Of a stretch of DNA of 64,000 nucleotides, positions 12,554-24,390 are shown piece after piece. This stretch comes from Ceratotherium simum simum (Eukaryota; Chordata; Mammalia; Perissodactyla; Rhinocerotidae). Position 1 is the first letter of the stretch. Each line of letters starts with the position of its first letter. The DNA lies in assembly GCF_000283155.1 (NCBI RefSeq), contig NW_004454225.1, positions 4,118,404 to 4,182,403 on the forward strand. Direction: 5' to 3'. Under the pieces are notes generated by a model. That model saw only the letters and a program-made list of their open reading frames with translations, was not told the DNA's origin and ran no database searches. A program made the translations under genes and the position numbers.

Positions 12554-12941
12554 GTTAGCAAACACTTAATTATAACACAAAGGATAAAGGGAAAGAAAGC
12601 ATCAAAAGTAACTATAAACACTTCAATTTGGTCACAAACTCACAACACAAATAAGAATAATTTGTGACAACAAAAACATAGAAATGGAAGAGGAAAGGGA
12701 TGGAACCTACATAGGCTAATGGAGATAAGAGGCTATCAGAAAAAGAACTACCTCATCTATGAGATCTTTTATACAAACCTCATGGTAACCACAAACAAAA
12801 AATCAGAGCAGAATCACAAATCATAAATAAAGAGAAAACCGAGAAAATGATGATAGAAAACTACCAAATGGAAATGGCAGAAAGAAATACAAGGAAAAAG
12901 AAACAATGGAAATATAGAACAACCAGAAAACAAGAGATAAA

Positions 12942-15900
12942 ATGGCAGTACTAAGCCCTCATATATCAATAATCACTTTAAATGTAAATGGATTGAACAC
13001 ACCAATGAAAAGACACAGAATGGCTAGATCAATTGAAAAAAAAGGCCCAACAATATGCTTCCTCCAGGAAACACATCTCACCTCTAAAGACAACCATAGG
13101 CTCAGAGTGAAGGGATGGAAGATGATACTCCAAGCAACTGGCAAGCAAAAGAAAGCAGATGCAGCCATACTTATATCAGACAAAGAAGGCTTCAAGATAA
13201 AAAAAGATAATGAGAGACAAAGAGGGACAATATAAATGATAAAACAGACATTCCACCAAGAGGACATAACACTTATGAACATATATGCACCTAACACAGG
13301 AGCAGCGAAGTTTATAAAGAACTATTAACAGAGCTAAAGGGAGAAATTGAAACCAACATGATAATAGTAAGGGACTTCAACACCCCACTTATGTCAATGG
13401 ATAGATCATCCAGACAGAAAGCCAACAAGGAAATAGTGGAATTAAATGAAAAACTAGACCAGATGAACTTAATAGATATACATAGAGCATTCCATCGCAA
13501 AACAGCAGAATACACATTGTTCTCAAGTGCACATGGAACATTCTCAAAGATAGACCATATTCTGGGAAATAAGGCAGGCCTCAATAAATTTAAGAAGATT
13601 GAAATCATAGGAAGCATCTTAACCAACCACAATGCTATGAAACTAGAAATCAACTACAAGAGAAAAGCTGGGAAAGTCACAAATACGTGGAGACTAAACA
13701 ACACGCTACGGAACAAGTGGATCATTGAAGAAATCAAAGGAGAAATCAAAAAATAGCTGGAGACAAATGAAAATGAAAACACAACATATCAACTCTTATG
13801 GGATGCAGCAAATGTGGTACTAAGAGAGAAATTTATAGCAATACAGGCCTACCTCAACAAACAATAAAAGTCTCAAATAAGTCATCTTAAACTACACCTA
13901 AAAGAACTAGAAAAAGAAGAACAAACAAAGCCCAAAGTCAGTAGAAGGAGAGAAAAGATAAAAATCAGAGAAGAAACGAATGAAATAGAGACCAAAAAAA
14001 CAGTAGAAAGGATCAATGTAACTAAGAGCTGGTTCTTTGAGAAGATAAATAAAATTGACAAACCCTTAGCCAGACTCACTAAGAAAAAAAGAGAGAAGAC
14101 ACAAATAAATAAATCAGAAATGAAAGAGGAGAAATTATAACAGACACTACAGAAATACCAAGGATTATAAGAGAATAATGAGAAGCTATATGTCAGCAAA
14201 CTGAATAACCTAGAAGAAATGGATAAATTCTTAGAATCATACAACCTCCCAAAACTAAATCAACAAGAAACAGAGAATCTGAATAGATCAATCACTAGTA
14301 AAGTACAGGCTTCTCTGGTGAATTATATGAAACAGTCAAAGAAGATTTAATGCCTATCCTTCTCAAACTGTTCCAAAATATTGAAGAGGATGGGATGCTT
14401 CCTAACTCATTCTATGAGGCCAAAATTACCCTCATACCAAAACTAGACAAGAACACCCAAAAAAGGAAAATTACAAGCCAATATTGCTGATAAACATAGA
14501 CTCAAAAATCCTCAACAAAATATTAGCAAATCGAATACAACAATACATTAAAAGGATCATACACCATGATAAAGTGGGATTTATTCCAGGAATGCAGAGA
14601 TAGTTCAACATCCACAAATCAACATGATACACTACATTAAAAAAATGAGGAATAAAAATCACATGATCATCTCAATAGATGCAGAGAAATCATTTACAAG
14701 ATCCAACATCCACTTATGACAAAAACTCTCAACAAAATGGGCATAGAAGGAAAGCACCTCAACATAATAAAGGCCATATATGACAAACACACAGCCAACA
14801 TCATACTCAATGGGGAAAATCTGAAAGCCATCCCTCTGAGAAGAGGAACAAGACAAAGGTGCCCACTCCACAATGCCAGTCAACATAGTACTGGAAGGTT
14901 TAGCCAGAGCAATTAGGCAAGAAAAGAAATAAAAGGTATCCAAATTGGAAAGGAAGGAGTAAAACTCTCACTGTTTGTGGGTGACATAATTCTATATATA
15001 GAAAACCATAAGAATCCACTGGAAAACTATTAGAAATAATCAACTACAGCAAAGTTGCAGGGTACAAAATCAACATACAAAAATCAGTTACATTTCTATA
15101 TACTAATAACGAACTAGCAGAAAGAGAAGTCAAGAATATACTCCCATTTACAACTACAACAAAAGTAACAAAATACCTAGGAATAAATTTAACCAAGGAG
15201 GTGAAAGACCTACACACTGAAAACTATAAGACAGTATTGAAAGAAAGTGAAGATGACATAAAGAAATGAAAAGATATTTCATGCTCATGGATTGGAAGAT
15301 TAAACACAGTTAAAATGTCCATATTACCTAAAGCAATCTACAGAGTCAACACAATCCCAATCAGAATTCCAATGATATTCTGCATGGAAATAGAACAAAG
15401 AATCCTAAAATTGATATGGAACAACAAAAGACTCCGAATAGCCAAAGCAATCCTGAGAAAAAAGAATAAAGCTGGAGGCATCACAATCCCTGACTTCAAA
15501 ATATACTACAAAGCTATAGTAATCAAAACAGCATGGTACTGGCAGAAAAGCAGACACACAGATCAATGGAACAGAATTGAGAGCCCAAAAATAAAACCAC
15601 ACACCTATGGACAGCTAATCTTTGACAAAGGAGCCAAGAACATACAACGAAGAAAGGAAAATCTCTTCAATAAATGGTGTTCGGAAAACTGGACAGCCAC
15701 GTGGAAAAGAATAAAAGCAGACCATTACCTTATACTATGCACAAAAATTAACTCAAAATGGACTAGAGACTTGAAGGTAAGACCTGAAAGCATAAAACTC
15801 CTAGGAGAAAATATAGGCAGTACACTCTCGACATTGGTCTTAGCAGTATCTTTTCGAATATCAAGTCTACTCAGGCAAGGGAAACAAAAGAAAAATATAA

Positions 15901-16496
15901 ACAAATGGGACTACATTAGACTAAAAAGCTTCTGCACATCAAAAGAAACCACCAACAAAATGAAAAGATAACCCAGTAACTGGGAGAAAATATTTGCAAA
16001 TTATATATCCTAGAAGGGGTTAATTTCCAATATATATAAGGACTTGTACAACTCAACAACAAAAATATGAACAAACTGATCCAAAAATGGGCAGAGGATA
16101 TGAAGAGACATTTTTTTACAAAGAAGATATACTGATGGCCAACAGGCACATGAAAAGATGTTCAACATCACTAATTATTAGGGAAATACAAATCAAAACA
16201 AAATGAGATATCACCTCACACCCGTCAGAATGGCTATAATTAACAAGACAAGAAATAAGTGTTGGAGAGGATGTGGAGAAAAGGGAACTCTCATACATTG
16301 CTGGTGGGAATGCAAACTGGTGCAGCCACTATGGAAAACAATATGGAGATTTCTCAAAAAATTAAAAATAGAAATACCATATTATCCAGCTATCCCACTA
16401 CTGGGTATTTATCCAAAGAACATGAAATCAACAATTCTAGGAGATTTATGCATCTTTACGTTCATCACAGCATTATTCACAATAGCCAAGACCTGA
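12942..16496 (+). pseudogene. L1 ORF2 (endonuclease/reverse transcriptase) remnant
   Basis: The frame opens with the apurinic-endonuclease N-terminus (ITLNVNGLNTPMKRHR, then CFLQETHL). Endonuclease pieces follow at 13358-13756 (IDHILGNKAGL). The reverse-transcriptase region (13800-15300) is broken. A long open C-terminal piece lies at 15315-15971, and the cysteine-rich tail ([18 protein letters not shown]) is at 16203-16496. Multiple stops and frameshifts separate the pieces. A (TA)n tract at about 16543-16570 lies in the 3' part. Confidence 0.88.
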
Positions 16497-16935
16497 AAGC
16501 AACCAAAGTGCCCATCAAGGGATGAATGGATAAAGAAGATGCGGTATATATATATATATATATATATATATGGAATACTGCTAAGCTATAAAAAATAAAC
16601 AAAATCGTGCCATTTGCGACAACATGGATGAGTCTTAATGGTATTATGCAAGGCAGAATAAGTCAGACACAAAAAGAAAAACAACATATGATTTCACTCA
16701 CATGTGGAAGATAAATGAACACATGGATTAAGAGAACAGATTAGTGGTTACCAGAGGGGAAGGCGATTGGGGGATTGCGAAAGGAGTAAAACAACATATT
16801 TTGGGTGATGGATAAAAACTAGACTATTGGTGGTGAACACAATGCAGTCTATACAGAAACTGAAATACAGTGATGTACACCTGAAATTTACACAATGTTA
16901 TAAGCCAATATGACCTCAATAAAATAATTCAATTA

Positions 16936-18115
16936 AAAAAGATACTATCAACAGAGTAAAAAGTCAACCTACAGATGGGAGAAAATATTTGCAAAAAAAA
17001 TAGACACACACATCACTTAATGACAGGGACATGTTTTGAGAAATGTGTCGTTAGGTGATTTCTTCACTGAGTGAACATCACAAACCTAGATGTACTTACA
17101 CAAACCTAGATGGTACAGCCTACTACACACCTAGGCTACATGGTAATAATCCTATGGAACCACTGTCACACATGCAGTAGTCATTGCGCTACATATCATT
17201 ATGCAAAGCATGACTGTATCTGATAAGAGATTAATATCTAGAATATATAGAGAACTCCTAAAACTCAACAATAACAACAAAACAGCCAACCCAATTTTAG
17301 AATGGGAAAAGAACTTGAATAGACATTTCTGCAAAGAAATGGACATTGTACATTGTACATGTGGACAATAAGCACATGAAAAGATGCTCAATATCACTCA
17401 TCTTTTGGAAAATGCAAATCAAAACCACAACGAGATACCACCTCACACCCATTAGAATGGCTACTAACATCAAAACAGAAAATAGCAAGTGTTGGCAAGG
17501 ATGTGGAGAATCAGAACCCCTGTGCTCTACTGGTGGGAATGTAAAATGGCGCACCTGCTGTGGAAAACAGTCCCGTAGTTATATACCCACAAATTGAAAG
17601 CAGAGCCTCAAAGAGATATTTGTACCCCATGTTCATAGCTGCATTACTCACAATACCTGAAAGGTAGAAGCAACTCAAGGGTCCATCAACAGATGGATGA
17701 AGGGATGAAGGGATAAGCAAATGTGGTGTATACATACAATGGAGTATTATTCAGCCTAAAAAAAGGAAAGAAATTCTGACACATGTCACAACATAGATGA
17801 ACCCTGAGGACATCGTGGTAAGTGAAAAAGTCAGTAACAAAAAGGCAAATACTGTATGATTCCACTTCTGCGAGGTCCCTAGATAGTCAAATTCATAGAG
17901 ACAGAAAGCAGACTGGTGATTGCAAGGGGCTATGGGGAGGGGGCATGGGGAGTTATTGTCTAAGGGGGACAGAGTTTCACTTTTGAAGGTGAAAAGAGTT
18001 CTGGAGATGGATGGGGTGATGGTTATATAACAATATGAGAACTAAATAGGATTGAACTGTACACAAAAATAATTAAGATGGCAAATTTTATGTTGTGTGT
18101 ATTTTACTTCATACA
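16936..18115 (+). mobile_element. Old LINE-1, 3' part after the nested element
   Basis: This continues the L1 interrupted at 10658. It includes L1 3'-end phrases such as CACCTCACACCCATTAGAATGG and CTGGTGGGAATGTAAAATGG. It is itself split by a small DNA transposon at about 16995-17222. It ends near 18115, before the proximal 3' flank of the CYP2D gene. Confidence 0.85.
16995..17222. mobile_element. Non-autonomous DNA transposon with terminal inverted repeats
   Basis: It begins with a CATCACTTAATGACAGGGACA-type end and finishes with ATGCAAAGCATGACTGTATC. The better-preserved sister copy at 53928-54135 begins AGTCATGTGTCACTTCATGAC and ends GTTATGTGGCACATGACTGT, an inverted-repeat pair. It is present in both E1 and E2, so it predates the duplication. 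The family is not assigned. Confidence 0.6.
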
Positions 18116-19379
18116 CACACAAAATGTAGATACTCAAAGAAATGTGACCATTTCGCTGTAGGAGCCAAAAACCAGGGGGGTGGCCTGTGCAGTAAAAAGT
18201 TTACTCAGGTTTGGGGTTTTCCATCCCTGCACATTCCAAAAACAGCGCCTGGCCCTTGACAAGCTCTGGGGAAACATCCCCTACACCCTTGGGATGACCT
18301 GCCTGACAAGAGCGTCTCTGTACCTGGGGCCTGGGGTCACACCACATAGTTTCTGCCAACAGTGTGATTGATGGGGGGGTGCCTGGGGCCACACTGTTCA
18401 ACCTTGACAGGGGCTGGACTCTGAGTAACTGAGGTCAGCCATGAGGCTCTCCGAATCTAAGTGACTGACCCCCAACAAAATCCCTGGACACCCAGACTTG
18501 GGTCAGGTTCCCTGGTGAGCGATACTCTCTGCTGTGTCCCACATCATTGCTGGGAGAACTGAGCACTGTCTGCACAAATCCTCTGGGAGAGACAGCTGGA
18601 AGCTTGTGCCCGCTCTTCCTGAACTCCACCTATGTGCCTTTTTTTTTTGTGTGTGAGGAAGATCAGCCCTGAGCTAACATTCATGCTAATCCTCCTCTTT
18701 TTGCTGAGGAAGACCGGCTCTGAGCTAACATCTATTGCCAATCCTCCTCCTTTTTTCCTCCCCCATAGCCCCAGTAGATAGTTGTATGTCATAGTTGCAC
18801 ACCCTTCTAGTTGCTGTATGTGGGACGCGGCCTCAGCATGGCCGGAGAAGCAGTGCGTTGGTCCACACCCGGGAGCCGAATCCGGGCCACCAGTAGCGGA
18901 GCGCGCGCACTTAACTGCTAAGCCACCGGGCCGGCCCTATGTGCCTTTGACCACTGCTGATTCTATCGCGATCCTTTCTCTGGAAAAACGATAACTGTGA
19001 GTGTAACAGCTTTTCTGACTCCTGTGAGTACTTGTAGTGAATCCCTGAAGCTGAGGGTGCTCACCCAGCCAGGGATTGGGCTGATTCCTATCAGAAGCCC
19101 ATTCACACTCCTCACGCTCCCTGACACCCAGGAGTCAAGACTTCTACATGGACTTAGTCACCAACCAGGGCAGCCAGTTCTGGGTCTCCATGGGAGACTA
19201 GGGGGTAAGCTGTCCCTTCTGAGCCTCAGTATTCCCATCTCTCAAATGGGGTCAAATGGCAGGTGAGGCTGGATCAGGCAGGGGTAGGAGCTGGCCTTGG
19301 GGAGGCTGCTGAGGCTGCCTCTCTGCCAGGGGCTGATCAGGGGGCCCAGGTGGGACTCAAGCCATGTTGGAGCCATCAC
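18116..19379. other. Proximal 3' flank of intact CYP2D, no gene seen
   Basis: Duplicated sequence matching 55015-55960 downstream of the pseudogene. Part of it (about 18470-19010) has an LTR-like character, but the family is not assigned. An antisense ERE at 18642-18935 is private to this copy. No exon is supported between the nested L1 and the CYP2D polyadenylation signal. Confidence 0.6.
18642..18935 (-). mobile_element. ERE SINE, antisense, private to E1
   Basis: On the minus strand it reads GGGCCGGCCCGGTGGCTTAG, a tRNA-like head with GATTCGGCTCCCGGG, then the GAGGATTGGCAATAG and TTAGCTCAGAGCCGG modules and a poly-A tail (18640-18648 on plus as poly-T). It is flanked by the direct repeat CCTATGTGCCTTT (18629-18641 and 18936-18948). 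The sister sequence at about 55516-55530 has the site once, with no insertion. Confidence 0.92.
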
Positions 19380-19384
19380 ACTGG

Positions 19385-19390
19385 TTTATT
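19385..19390 (-). terminator. Polyadenylation signal AATAAA of the intact CYP2D gene
   Basis: AATAAA on the minus strand, 50 bases past the stop codon. This gives a short 3' UTR typical of CYP2D genes. The pseudogene has AGTAAA at the matching site (55967-55972). Confidence 0.85.
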
Positions 19391-19439
19391 GGACACCAGG
19401 GCCCCTTCAAGGAGCAGGTTGGGGGCTTGGCGTCCCCCT

Positions 19440-22400
19440 CTAGCGGGGCACAGCAAGGAGCTGGTAAGGGCACGGGTTCACCACGATGCCAAAGATGCCA
19501 TGGCGACTGGGGCGGGGCTGCCCAGTGGGCACCGAGAAGCTGAAGTGCTGCAGGAGGCAGGTGAAGAAGAGGAAGAGCTCCATGCGGGCCAGGGGCTCCC
19601 CGAGGCACAAGCGGCGGCCTGTGGGTGGGTATGGGAGGGTCAGTGAGGCTGGGGGCCTGGGCTCCATGCCTCTAAGACTCCCTCAGGAGGGGACAGCGAG
19701 CCAGGCTCCCCACAGGCACCTGCTGAGAAGGGCATGAAGGCCTCCTGCTTGATGAAGCGGCCCTGGGCGTCCAGGAAGTGTTCGGGGTGGAAGCGGAAGG
19801 GCTTCTTCCAGACGGTCTCGTCCTTCAGCACCGATGACAGGTTGGTGATGAGTGTTGTCCCCTGGCAGGAGATGCCTGGCATGGGTGGCGTCTGGGCTGG
19901 AGGACCCCCCGACCCCTGCCACCAAACACATACAGGCCACTTTCTGCCTGCTACACACCTGGACTCACTCAAGTCTATCACAGGCCAAGAAATTTCCCGC
20001 ACCCTCCCTGTACCCATGGCAGGGCCAAGTGACCTGCCTGTCAGGGAAGCCGTCCCTACCACCTGTCCCGGCATATACGGGTTCCTCCAACATATTGGGG
20101 AATATTTTAGGTTGTCACTCCCTTTAGCCCCCTAGGGGTCACTGAATGGACAGGGCCAGCCCTGCCTCTGCTTCATCCCTGCAGCTGGACAGTTGGTGCC
20201 TGTGAAAATGAGGATTAGTGGCTTGGGTTCCAGGCCTGGCCCCACCTGGGAATGGCCATGCTGGGGCCACTATGGGGCAGGTGGAGCTGAGCTGGGGTGA
20301 GCAGGGCCGCAGACCTACCTTGGGGATGAGGAAGCCTTGCACTTCAATGTCACGGGATGTCATATGGGGCAAGCCCAGTGGGATGATGTCCCCAAAGCGC
20401 TGCACCTCATGGACCACGGCCATGGTGAAGGGCATGTGGGTCTGGTCCCCCATCTCTGGGCGCCGTGCCTGTCCTATCACTTCATCGATCTCCTGTTGGA
20501 CACGGCCTGCACAGACAAGCGTCCCCACAGTGGTCAGAAGCCAGGGGGCTGGACCCCGACCTCCCCCTGACTCCTGTGCAGGGGCTGTGCCCACGGGGAG
20601 GAGGAGGTCACTCTGACCTCTGAGCCAGGGCCCTGCCTCTGCTCAGAGCTCCTGGCGGCCATACCAAGCTCAGGGCCCCAAGCCTGGCCCTCTCCTCCCT
20701 GGCCCATCCCACCAGGCCCCCAGGCTGGGCTCACGCTGCACGTCCGGATGCAGGATCATGAGCAGGAGGGCCCAGGCCAGCGTGGTCGAGGTGGTCACCA
20801 TCCCAGCAGTGAACAGGTCAGTCACTACCTGGCGCAGGTTCTCATCATTGAAGCTGCTCTCGGGGTTTCCTTTGGCCTGGGCCAGGCAGAGAGGGTGGGC
20901 TCAGGCGCAGAGGGAGGAAACCCCAAATTACCTTCCACTCTGTACTCATCAGCCTGGGTGCCTGATCACTGGGTGATACACAGGACCCACCTTGCCTGGG
21001 CTCCCTTCATGGGCCCCTCAACCTGCAACCTCTGACCCTGTCCCTTGCACCTCACCTTCTCCACCTGGTCCACGAAGGTGTCAGTCAGGTCTCGGGGAGG
21101 CTGGGCCGGGTCCCGTGTCATCCTGTGCTCAGCAATCAGCTCATCCAGCAGGGCCATGAAGGCCCTATGCCCAGGAAAGATCTTGGCAGTCAGCCCCGGA
21201 ATTCGCAGGAGCCCGGGGATCGTGTTCAGCACCTGTGCAGGCCACAGATGTGGGGCCCTGCGTCCTGCCTGTGCTCAGGTGTTCACCTCCACCAGTCAGA
21301 TGCCAGCCACCTCCAGGGTGTCCCCACCATTGACCTGGTTCCTCCCCAACGTCCAGACCTCAACCCTGTCTCCTGCCTTGGGCGTCAGAAGGATAAACAT
21401 AAAATCTACATCTCATGGGTTCTGGTGGCTTCCAATGTAGGAGGTACAGGCTCCTTAGCCCGCTCCTGGGGTCTGCTGGCCCAACAGCCCTCTAGATAAA
21501 TCCACCTCCAAGGAGGCCCATTGCAGGGCAGAGTCCTCCCCCACGGAGCTCGCCTGCAGGGCTCCTTGGCCCCCTCCACCATCGCACCTCTGGCAGGAAG
21601 CCTGTGTCTTCCTTCAGCAAGTGCAGTGTTCGGTCCAATAGCTTGTTGAAGCGCGGGTCGTTGTACTGGAAACGGCGTCCAAAGGTGAGGGAGGCGATCA
21701 CGTTGCCCACCGCTTTATTCAGGAGGGCGTTGGGGCTAAAGGGGCGTCCTGGGAGGGGACGGTGCAGGTCAGGGGGTCGCCTCCATCTCCTCTTCCCAGC
21801 CTCCATCCCTGTCTCCTGTCCCTCAGCCCAGCACTCACCGGCCTGGTCTGCGAAGGCGGCGCAGAGGCACGAGGCCTCCTCGGTCACCCACTGCTCCAGT
21901 GACTTCTTGCCCAGGCCGAAGTTGCGCAGGGTGGACACGCAGAAGCGCCGCTGCTCCCGCCACGCGGGTCCATAGCGGGCAAAGACCACCCCTGGGGGCG
22001 GGGCGGACGTGGGCGTGGTCCAAGTGTGCCCGGGCCCCGCCTCTGCACCAACACCCTGTCCAATGGCTCGCGTGCCTTTCGGTCTCAGCCAGCGACATGC
22101 CCCGCCCCCCGCCCTTGCTAACATATTCTCTCCCCTTTGCCTCCCACTCTAACCTCGTTCTCCTTCCCAGCAAATTCCGCTCTCTTTACACCCCTTTTCG
22201 ACTGGGGACAAGTCCCACCCTCTGTCCGCCCACATTGCTCGCCAGGTCTCCCCACTGCAGGCAGGTCTCGGCCCTGCTCGTGGCTCTGCCCGCCATGACC
22301 CCTTTCTCATTCAGAGACGGTCCTGACCCGCCCCCTGCCCCGCCCACACTGACTCCGTCCGCCGCCTTCCGCAGCCCGGACACCCCCTATCTCATAGAAG

Positions 22401-23631
22401 ATGCCCGGGGGGCGCCCACTCCTCGTAAACCCTCGCCCTCCACCCACCCACATCCCCCTCCCCACTCTTGGCTCTTTCCTCCACCTGAGGCCCCTTCAAA
22501 TTCGCTGACTCTTCCCTGCACCGCAGGTCCACCACCCGGCCTCCGCTTGGCCCTGCCGGGTCACGGGTCACTGCGCGCCCAGTCCCCGCCGGGCTGCTGT
22601 CCTCCCCTCCTCTACTTGCCCTCCGAGCGCGGCCCGAAGCCCAGGTGCTCGAAGATGGGCGCAGGTAGGCGGTCGGAGGTGTCGTCGCTGTGGTCCACCA
22701 GCGCCTCGCGTATAGCCGCCAGCCCGTTGACTACGACCACGGGCGTCCAGGCCAGCTGCAGGCTGAACACGTCCCCGAAGCGGCGCCGCAGCTGCAGGCC
22801 GAGGGTCAAGGGCACTGGTGAAGCCCGGCCCCGCAGCAACGTTGCCTGACCCAGTCTCATGGGGTTAGCCTTGGGGGACCCTGGGCGCCAGCACCAAGCC
22901 TATGCAAGGACTTTATCTGGCCTTGTGACCCTAGGGGTCACGTCCTATATGGTAGAGGACTTCACGTTGGATCAGGCCTCCCACCTATGACTTTGCAAAG
23001 GTCACCAAAATTGTCAGAACGCCAAGTTAGCATCAGATTTCACAGGTGAGAAACTGAGGTTCACAGAGGTGAGCAGTGAGGCCCAAGGTCTCACAGCAGC
23101 AAAAGATTTGAACCTGGTCACTGTCCCTTCTTGACCTCGATTTCCTGATTAAACAGGGCTCATCACCAGACTCCTCTCCCCCAATCTCAAGACCTTTCCT
23201 CCTGCTGTCCTTAGAAGAGACTCAGGCTCACACAACTTAAGCTCTGTCTCACTGCATCCCAAACTCACTGCCAAGTCCCACCCCCTCCAGGCCTTTGTCC
23301 TCTCTGACCTTTGACTGGAAAATTCAAACTCTCCTCCTCCAGGCCCTGCACAGATGCCCTCCCCCAGGAGGCCTCTCAAACCTGCCTCCTCCTTTCCACC
23401 CAGCTCCCTGTGACCTCTGTGCCTACCCCCCACCTTCCTCACCTGAGTAAAGCAGCAATGCGTGTCCTGGAAGTCCACCTGCAGCAGGTTGCCCAGCCCA
23501 GGCAGGGGCATGGGGCCTGGTGGGTAGCGTGGGGCCCAGCGTTGGCGTCGGTGCATCAGGTCCACCAGGAGCAGGAAGATGGCCACGGCCACGGCCAGGG
23601 GCCCCAGTGTCTCTCCGGTCAGCAGCCCCAT
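19440..23631 (-). CDS. CYP2D: Cytochrome P450 2D (CYP2D), intact nine-exon gene
   Basis: Haem-thiolate monooxygenase of the ER membrane, the family that oxidises basic drugs and plant alkaloids using NADPH-P450 reductase. Exons (minus): 23631-23443, 22791-22620, 21991-21839, 21748-21588, 21232-21056, 20876-20735, 20506-20319, 19861-19720, 19618-19440. These total 1503 nt, or 500 codons plus stop. Exons 2-8 are 172, 153, 161, 177, 142, 188 and 142 nt, the human CYP2D6 lengths; exon 1 is 9 nt longer. All junctions are GT-AG except intron 2, which uses a GC donor. Visible are an N-terminal membrane anchor ([16 protein letters not shown]), the proline hinge [10 protein letters not shown]-helix WREQR, I-helix AGMVTTST, K-helix EVQR, and haem loop [12 protein letters not shown] with Cys446. 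Asp304 matches CYP2D6 Asp301. The positions of CYP2D6 Phe120 and Glu216 hold Val123 and Asp219. No stop or frameshift was found. The family is certain; the species-specific isoform number is not assigned. Confidence 0.95.
22976..23130. repeat. MIR-like SINE in CYP2D intron 1
   Basis: Contains TTTCACAGGTGAGAAACTGAGG and CCCAAGGTCTCACAGCAGC, the MIR core and tail motifs. The pseudogene intron 1 carries the same element at about 59540-59690, so it predates the gene duplication. Confidence 0.65.
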
Positions 23632-23752
23632 GGCTGCCTCGGTGAGCACTGGGCTCCTCTGGACACACTGGACCCCTCACCACACCAGGCACCTAGGTCC
23701 TGGCCAGGCAGGGCACTCTCACCAACACTGAGGGCTGACCAGCCTGGGCCCT

Positions 23753-23759
23753 CTTTATG
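23753..23759 (-). promoter_or_regulatory. TATA-like box of intact CYP2D (CATAAAG)
   Basis: CATAAAG on the minus strand, about 122 bases upstream of the ATG. It lies where the pseudogene (61551-61557) and the orphan promoter (31925-31931) have a canonical TATAAAG. The spacing fits a 5' UTR of about 90 bases. The start site is inferred. Confidence 0.6.
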
Positions 23760-23773
23760 AAGGGAGCTGAGAC

Positions 23774-23786
23774 TGGCCTTTGTCCT
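23774..23786 (-). promoter_or_regulatory. DR1-type nuclear receptor site (HNF4A-like) of intact CYP2D
   Basis: AGGACAAAGGCCA on the minus strand, a one-base-spaced direct repeat of AGGNCA-like half-sites about 20 bases upstream of the TATA-like box. The human CYP2D6 promoter has an HNF4A-responsive DR1 of the same form at the same relative place. This suggests liver-type expression; binding is inferred. Confidence 0.6.
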
Positions 23787-24229
23787 CTACCCTGAGCCAA
23801 CTTCTTGGCGTGACTGAGCTGCCAGAGGGTGCAGGGAGGGGCCGGGGAAGGTCAGTGCAGGGGAGGCCACAGATGTCCTGTCCCTGCTGCCCTCTCCAGG
23901 TGCATATCCTGGGTGGGGGTGGGGGAGAGACAATATGTCCCCACTCCCAGCCTACTCCCCAGCATTGTACAGGCTCCGAGGAAGAACCAGGGGTCTTTGG
24001 ACTTGACCCTCCCCCCACCTGTCATATCAGGCTCACACTCCCTAAGGTGGTCACAGCCTCATCCCCAGAACACATTCTTGCCTTCCCATATCTCACCTGC
24101 CTCCTCCTGAGTGACCTTCACCTCCCAGGTTTGTTACTGGCACTCTCAGGGAGGGCACAACGATCAGAGGGACAACAGGGAGGTTGGGGGGGATGAGTTC
24201 TCCATGTCCCACTTTTCATACTAGTACAC

Positions 24230-24390
24230 TCAGTACACACAGACACAGATCACACACTCACACATTCAGACACTACCCACTTGCTCAAAGACTGACACAC
24301 AGCACATGCACACACACATTTACACACCCGCAAAAACACATATACACACACATTACTACATGTACCATACACACACACACACACACAGAC
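24230..24390. repeat. CA-rich microsatellite upstream of CYP2D
   Basis: Imperfect CACA-rich sequence with ACACACATT units, present at matching places in the orphan (32400-32570) and pseudogene (62020-62190) flanks with different repeat lengths. Confidence 0.85.

Larger units (their letters stand above)
10658..16935 (+). mobile_element. Nearly full-length LINE-1 nested in older L1
   Basis: A 6.3-kb sense element: GC-rich 5' UTR (about 10658-11499), degenerate ORF1, inter-ORF spacer, degenerate ORF2, and a 3' end finishing in CAATAAAATAATTCAATTAAAA. It sits inside an older L1. It is flanked by the direct repeat AAAAGGTACTATC (10645-10657) and AAAAAGATACTATC (16936-16949). The sister block has the unoccupied site at 53861-53873. 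Both ORFs carry stops and frameshifts, so it is not expected to be active. Confidence 0.9.

Noticed and set aside
21899..22849. 316-codon open frame on the plus strand across the intact CYP2D gene
   Set aside because: It is antisense to CYP2D exons 2-3 and intron 2 in GC-rich DNA, where stops are rare. It has no domain, and its counterpart over the pseudogene reads differently.
24230..24390. Regularly spaced CACACA units as a possible repeat array of the CRISPR kind
   Set aside because: This is a mammalian microsatellite with no spacer structure and no associated genes, and it varies in length between paralogous flanks.
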